Shown here: piece by piece, positions 16,104 to 18,702 of the stretch
Layout of the letters: every line of letters starts with the position of its first letter
Position numbering within the stretch: position 1 is the stretch's first letter
DNA from: Bacteroidales bacterium
GTDB lineage: Bacteria > Bacteroidota > Bacteroidia > Bacteroidales > UBA932
Assembly: GCA_016283985.1 (NCBI GenBank)
Contig: JAEENZ010000153.1
Coordinates: forward strand, 1 to 18,702
Length of the DNA: 18,702 nt
Reading direction: 5' to 3'
Notes under the pieces: generated by a model
Told to the model about the DNA's origin: nothing
Seen by the model: only the letters and a program-made list of their open reading frames with translations
The model's database searches: none
Program-made: the position numbers and the translations under genes

Positions 16104-16750
16104 TGAAAAGGCTGCTGGCGTGCATATTCCTGACCCTGGGACTCGCGGAAAGCGCTTTCTGCGGCGTCCCGATCACGACGGCATTCCACGAGAACGTCAA
16201 CATCCCCATAAAGGATTACATGGCGGACCTGCGGCAGGGCAATTACTGCCATGTCGACGATTACATTCAATATCTTCCGCTCGCTGGCACGATGCTGCTT
16301 TGCAGCGACAAGGATTACAGGGAGGGATGGCAGGACAAGCTCGTGATGGGTGCCACCGGAATGGCAATAATGGGCATTATGGTCAATTCCCTGAAGTATA
16401 CGGTCTGCGAGATGCGTCCGGACGGCAGCCGCCGAAACTCTTTCCCATCCGGCCACACGGCCACGGCCTTCGTGGGTGCGGAACTCGTGCGCATCGAATA
16501 CGGATGGGGGTGGGGAGCTGCTGCATACACGGTAGCCGCCGCAACCGGATTCCTGAGAATGTACAATGAAAGGCACTGGTTCCACGATGTGGTTGCCGGT
16601 GCAGGGATAGGTATCCTCAGTGCCAGAATGGCATTCTGGCTGCTCCCATGGGAGCAACGGCAGCTGGGAAAGATCAGTTTTCTGCCGTATTTCGCGCCCT
16701 TTGCAGATGGGCAGACAGCCGCGGGTCTGGCATTTAATTTCAGGTTTTGA
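16103..16750 (+). CDS. PAP2-family phosphatase (membrane/periplasmic)
   Basis: This 215-residue protein carries all three PAP2 motifs: KYTVCEMRP (98-106, Kx6RP), PSGHT (115-119, with His118), and Arg152-x5-His158-x3-Asp162 in RMYNERHWFHD. PAP2 enzymes remove phosphate from lipid phosphates or pyrophosphates, typically on the outer face of the inner membrane. A signal-like N-terminus (MKRLLACIFLTLGLAESAFC) precedes the core, and hydrophobic segments lie near 80-95, 136-150 and 163-181. The C-terminus, ending AGLAFNFRF, looks like an amphipathic strand. The substrate is not determined; undecaprenyl-PP and lipid A phosphates are possible. It is coupled to pncB by TGATG, and the next gene starts two bases after its stop. 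Confidence 0.93.
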   Translation: MKRLLACIFLTLGLAESAFCGVPITTAFHENVNIPIKDYMADLRQGNYCHVDDYIQYLPLAGTMLLCSDKDYREGWQDKLVMGATGMAIMGIMVNSLKYTVCEMRPDGSRRNSFPSGHTATAFVGAELVRIEYGWGWGAAAYTVAAATGFLRMYNERHWFHDVVAGAGIGILSARMAFWLLPWEQRQLGKISFLPYFAPFADGQTAAGLAFNFRF

Positions 16751-16752
16751 AC

Positions 16753-18456
16753 ATGAAAAGAATACTATATATCGTTTCTATCGTCAGCGTGCTGGCCTCC
16801 TGTGGCCGGAAAGATGATTACACCGCCTATGCAGCCGGTTCCACCGCGGAGGTGACCGTCTTCGAATCGCCCGGTAAGGGGGAGATAGTGCCTGCAGAGC
16901 CCGTTGCAAGGGGTTCCGCCATAGTCGTTACATCAGATAAGACCATCAAGCAGGGAGGAGTGAAGTATCTCCCGGCAAAGATAGGGAAGAGGAAAATATA
17001 CATTCCTGAGGATGCCCTGGCGTCATCTCCGGAAGAGTGCGTACAGGAGAAGGAGCTTTTCGTACAGACAGCCGCCTCGATGATAGACGACACCCTTCAT
17101 TCCCATATCTGCGATTTCGCAAAGAAGGGGCGTAAACTGGAGGTCCTGGGCTACGATAATCTACTGCCGGACGGAAGCGTGCGCCGATACAAGGTGAAAC
17201 ACGGCAACGATGGAGCATGGATATTCGGCAAATACACCGTGCTTACCGCAGAAGAGGCTGCGGAGCGTTACTCAGAATTCGACGAGGCACACAAGGCGGT
17301 CAAGAACTCATTCAAGGGCGGGGAAGCCATAGGATGCGAATTCAGGCCCTATGAGAAGCCGGTTTTCCCCGACAATCCCATGCCGAATCCTGTGAATGCC
17401 TTCTATCTGACCATATCGCCCGCAGGGCTAAAGAACATAGACTCCTTCATCGCTTTGGCCGACAGCACCAACATAAACGCCTTCGTGATCGACATCAAGG
17501 ACAATGAATGCCCGGGATACATGGCGGAGGCCATGGAGAAATATTCTCCCACGAACTACAAGTGGGCCGGAAGCAACAAGGAGGCCCTCTACAAGGAAGC
17601 CATCGACAAGCTTCATGCAAAGGGATACTGGGTGATCGGCCGAATCACCTGTTTCAAGGACAGTTACTACGCCAAGGACCATCCTTCATCCTCCATCTGC
17701 GAGAAGGCCACGGGCCAGCCTTTCCTGCACAACAAGAGCTACTGGCCCAGCGCGTACAGCAGGGACGTGTGGCAATTCAACGTGGAACTCGCCAAGGAAT
17801 CCGTTCGCAAGTTCGGCCTGAACGAGGTGAACTTCGACTACGTGCGCTTCCCGGACAAGATGATAAGCATAGACGCCCAGATGGATTACCGCAACCGCTA
17901 CGGCGAGAGCAAGGTGCAGGCTATCCAGAACTTCGTCCGCTATGCCTGCGACGAGCTGCATTCGCTCGGCGTATATGTATCAATAGATGTGTTCGGCGAG
18001 TCCGCGAATCCCGGCTACACCACGGCCTACGGCCAGTACTGGCCAGCAATCTCCACGGTTGCAGACGTGATCTGCGCAATGCCTTATCCCGATCACTTCG
18101 CTGATCATTACTATGGCATATCCAAGCCCTGGAACCATCCCTACGAAATCCTGAAAGCCTGGGGCAAGCGCGTTCAGGGCCGCCAGGCCGTCACCGCATC
18201 TCCCGCAGTCGTGCGCACCTGGATACAGGCATATCATGTAATGCGCTGGGTGGATCCACACGGAATCGACAACAACTCCAATTTCATAGAACGCGAGATC
18301 CGCGGACTCTACGACGCCGGCCTCACGGGCGGCTACAGCACATGGCTGGCATCCGGCAACATAGCCGTCTACCGCTCTCAGAAGGATGCCTATGCCCTGG
18401 ATTATCCTTCCCTTCCTCCAATCGACAGCCTTAATACTTTCATCAACCCCAACTAA
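16753..18456 (+). CDS. DUF4015 putative glycoside hydrolase lipoprotein
   Basis: This 567-residue protein is a lipoprotein by its signal VSVLASC, with lipidated Cys17. The N-terminal 190 residues are beta-rich, with an SH3-like look (STAEVTVFESPGKGEIVPAE, KYLPAKIGKRKIYIPED), but I cannot assign a domain firmly. From about residue 214 the DUF4015 (GH-like TIM-barrel) pattern is clear: NAFVIDIKDN (242-251), WVIGRITCFKD (293-303), NEVNFDYVRFPD (357-368), VSIDVFGES (409-417) and CAMPYPDHFADHYYG (441-455). Substrates of this family are unknown, with surface or cell-wall glycans likely. An in-frame TTG at 16747 is rejected for the ATG at 16753, which gives the lipoprotein signal MKRILYIVSI. The stop overlaps the next gene as TAATG. 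Confidence 0.9.
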   Translation: MKRILYIVSIVSVLASCGRKDDYTAYAAGSTAEVTVFESPGKGEIVPAEPVARGSAIVVTSDKTIKQGGVKYLPAKIGKRKIYIPEDALASSPEECVQEKELFVQTAASMIDDTLHSHICDFAKKGRKLEVLGYDNLLPDGSVRRYKVKHGNDGAWIFGKYTVLTAEEAAERYSEFDEAHKAVKNSFKGGEAIGCEFRPYEKPVFPDNPMPNPVNAFYLTISPAGLKNIDSFIALADSTNINAFVIDIKDNECPGYMAEAMEKYSPTNYKWAGSNKEALYKEAIDKLHAKGYWVIGRITCFKDSYYAKDHPSSSICEKATGQPFLHNKSYWPSAYSRDVWQFNVELAKESVRKFGLNEVNFDYVRFPDKMISIDAQMDYRNRYGESKVQAIQNFVRYACDELHSLGVYVSIDVFGESANPGYTTAYGQYWPAISTVADVICAMPYPDHFADHYYGISKPWNHPYEILKAWGKRVQGRQAVTASPAVVRTWIQAYHVMRWVDPHGIDNNSNFIEREIRGLYDAGLTGGYSTWLASGNIAVYRSQKDAYALDYPSLPPIDSLNTFINPN

Positions 18457-18702
18457 TGAATAAAGTACTGATTTCCCTGGCAATCCTGCCCGTGTTGTTT
18501 TCCTGCGGTATGGACAAAGGCATAGACCGTGTAGCGGATGATGTCTTCAACCTTGCTGCATACCAGCTCAAACAATTAGACACCAATCTCTCCGATGTCA
18601 GGATGCCCCGGACCATCGAGAATGGCAAACTGGTGACCAGTAGCATCGAATGGTGGTGCAGCGGTTTCTATCCCGGAAGTCTCTGCCCTCCAGCTATTTA
18701 CA
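18456..18702 (+). CDS. GH88-like glycoside hydrolase lipoprotein, cut by window edge, possible frameshift
   Basis: Only 82 codons are visible. A lipoprotein signal (MNKVLISLAILPVLFSC) is followed by IDRVADDVFNLAAYQLKQL, RMPRTIENGKLVTSS and IEWWCSGFYPGSL. These match the start of unsaturated glucuronyl/rhamnogalacturonyl hydrolases of GH88-like lipoproteins in Bacteroidales, where PRT.GKL, WWCSGF and PGSLWYLYE are usual. After PGSL the visible frame reads CPPAIY, whereas the +1 frame gives ALQLFT, closer to the expected WxLYEYT. A two-base deletion (or one-base insertion) near 18690 would explain this. Enzymes of this family cleave unsaturated uronic acid from lyase products. The catalytic Asp residues lie beyond the window. 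Confidence 0.7.
   Translation, partial: MNKVLISLAILPVLFSCGMDKGIDRVADDVFNLAAYQLKQLDTNLSDVRMPRTIENGKLVTSSIEWWCSGFYPGSLCPPAIY

Noticed and set aside
16747..16752. TTG start for the DUF4015 lipoprotein
   Set aside because: The ATG six bases later gives a cleaner lipoprotein signal and needs no rare start codon.
1..18702. A mobile element, integrase, toxin-antitoxin or defence cluster
   Set aside because: No such gene, terminal repeat or tRNA target was found, and the layout looks like stable core metabolism.

Overview
The window looks like a GC-rich member of the Bacteroidota, probably order Bacteroidales. Three things point there. Several gene starts are preceded by the Bacteroidota -7 box TAnnTTTG, with A-rich leaders instead of strong Shine-Dalgarno sites. 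Lipoproteins carry Bacteroidales-style signal peptides. The gene content (TGS-domain nucleoside kinase, short QueF beside a YhhQ-type transporter, 462-residue PotA, HI0933-type flavoprotein, flavodiiron protein, GH88-like lipoprotein) is typical of anaerobic gut Bacteroidales. This rests on motifs and layout; no database was searched. The DNA is almost fully coding: no intergenic gap exceeds about 110 bases, and I see no rRNA, tRNA, CRISPR array, insertion sequence or prophage gene.

Region 1 (1-6612, minus strand) is one tightly packed operon read from right to left: an outer-membrane beta-barrel protein, then PotA, PotB, PotC and PotD of a spermidine/putrescine-type ABC importer, then, 16 bases after potD, a HerA-like/DUF853 ATPase that runs off the left edge. 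Start and stop codons overlap through the pot genes. The barrel at the head and a binding protein with both a lipoprotein signal and a C-terminal membrane helix suggest an uptake route assembled across the whole envelope.

Region 2 (6613-9630) starts at a divergent promoter. A nucleoside kinase with a threonyl-tRNA-synthetase-like N-terminus runs rightward and ends three bases from the convergent queF. queF follows a yhhQ-type transporter on the minus strand, a queuosine-precursor import and reduction pair. A second divergent promoter region separates yhhQ from region 3.

Region 3 (9631-14030, plus strand) holds an iron-containing alcohol dehydrogenase of the YqhD/BDH type. It is followed, behind its own -7 box, by a three-gene overlapping set: a secreted coiled-coil protein with a Pro/Glu/Val/Ala-rich tail, an HI0933-family flavoprotein that appears to start at TTG inside that tail, and a flavodiiron protein (FprA). 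The last two suggest a redox or oxygen/NO defence role.

Region 4 (14027-18702): a DUF3737 right-handed-repeat protein lies on the minus strand, its stop codon sharing a CTAG with the stop of fprA. Divergent from it is a plus-strand operon of pncB (nicotinate phosphoribosyltransferase), a PAP2 phosphatase, a DUF4015 glycoside-hydrolase-like lipoprotein and the start of a GH88-like lipoprotein cut by the right edge, with a possible frameshift just before that edge. The junctions in this operon are TGATG, a 2-base gap, and TAATG.

Nothing here is an obvious wholly new defence or mobile system. The most unusual points are the barrel-plus-anchored-PotD polyamine operon, the unrecognised coiled-coil/PEPV protein coupled to flavoenzymes through a TTG start, and the mixed NAD-salvage/envelope-hydrolase operon.
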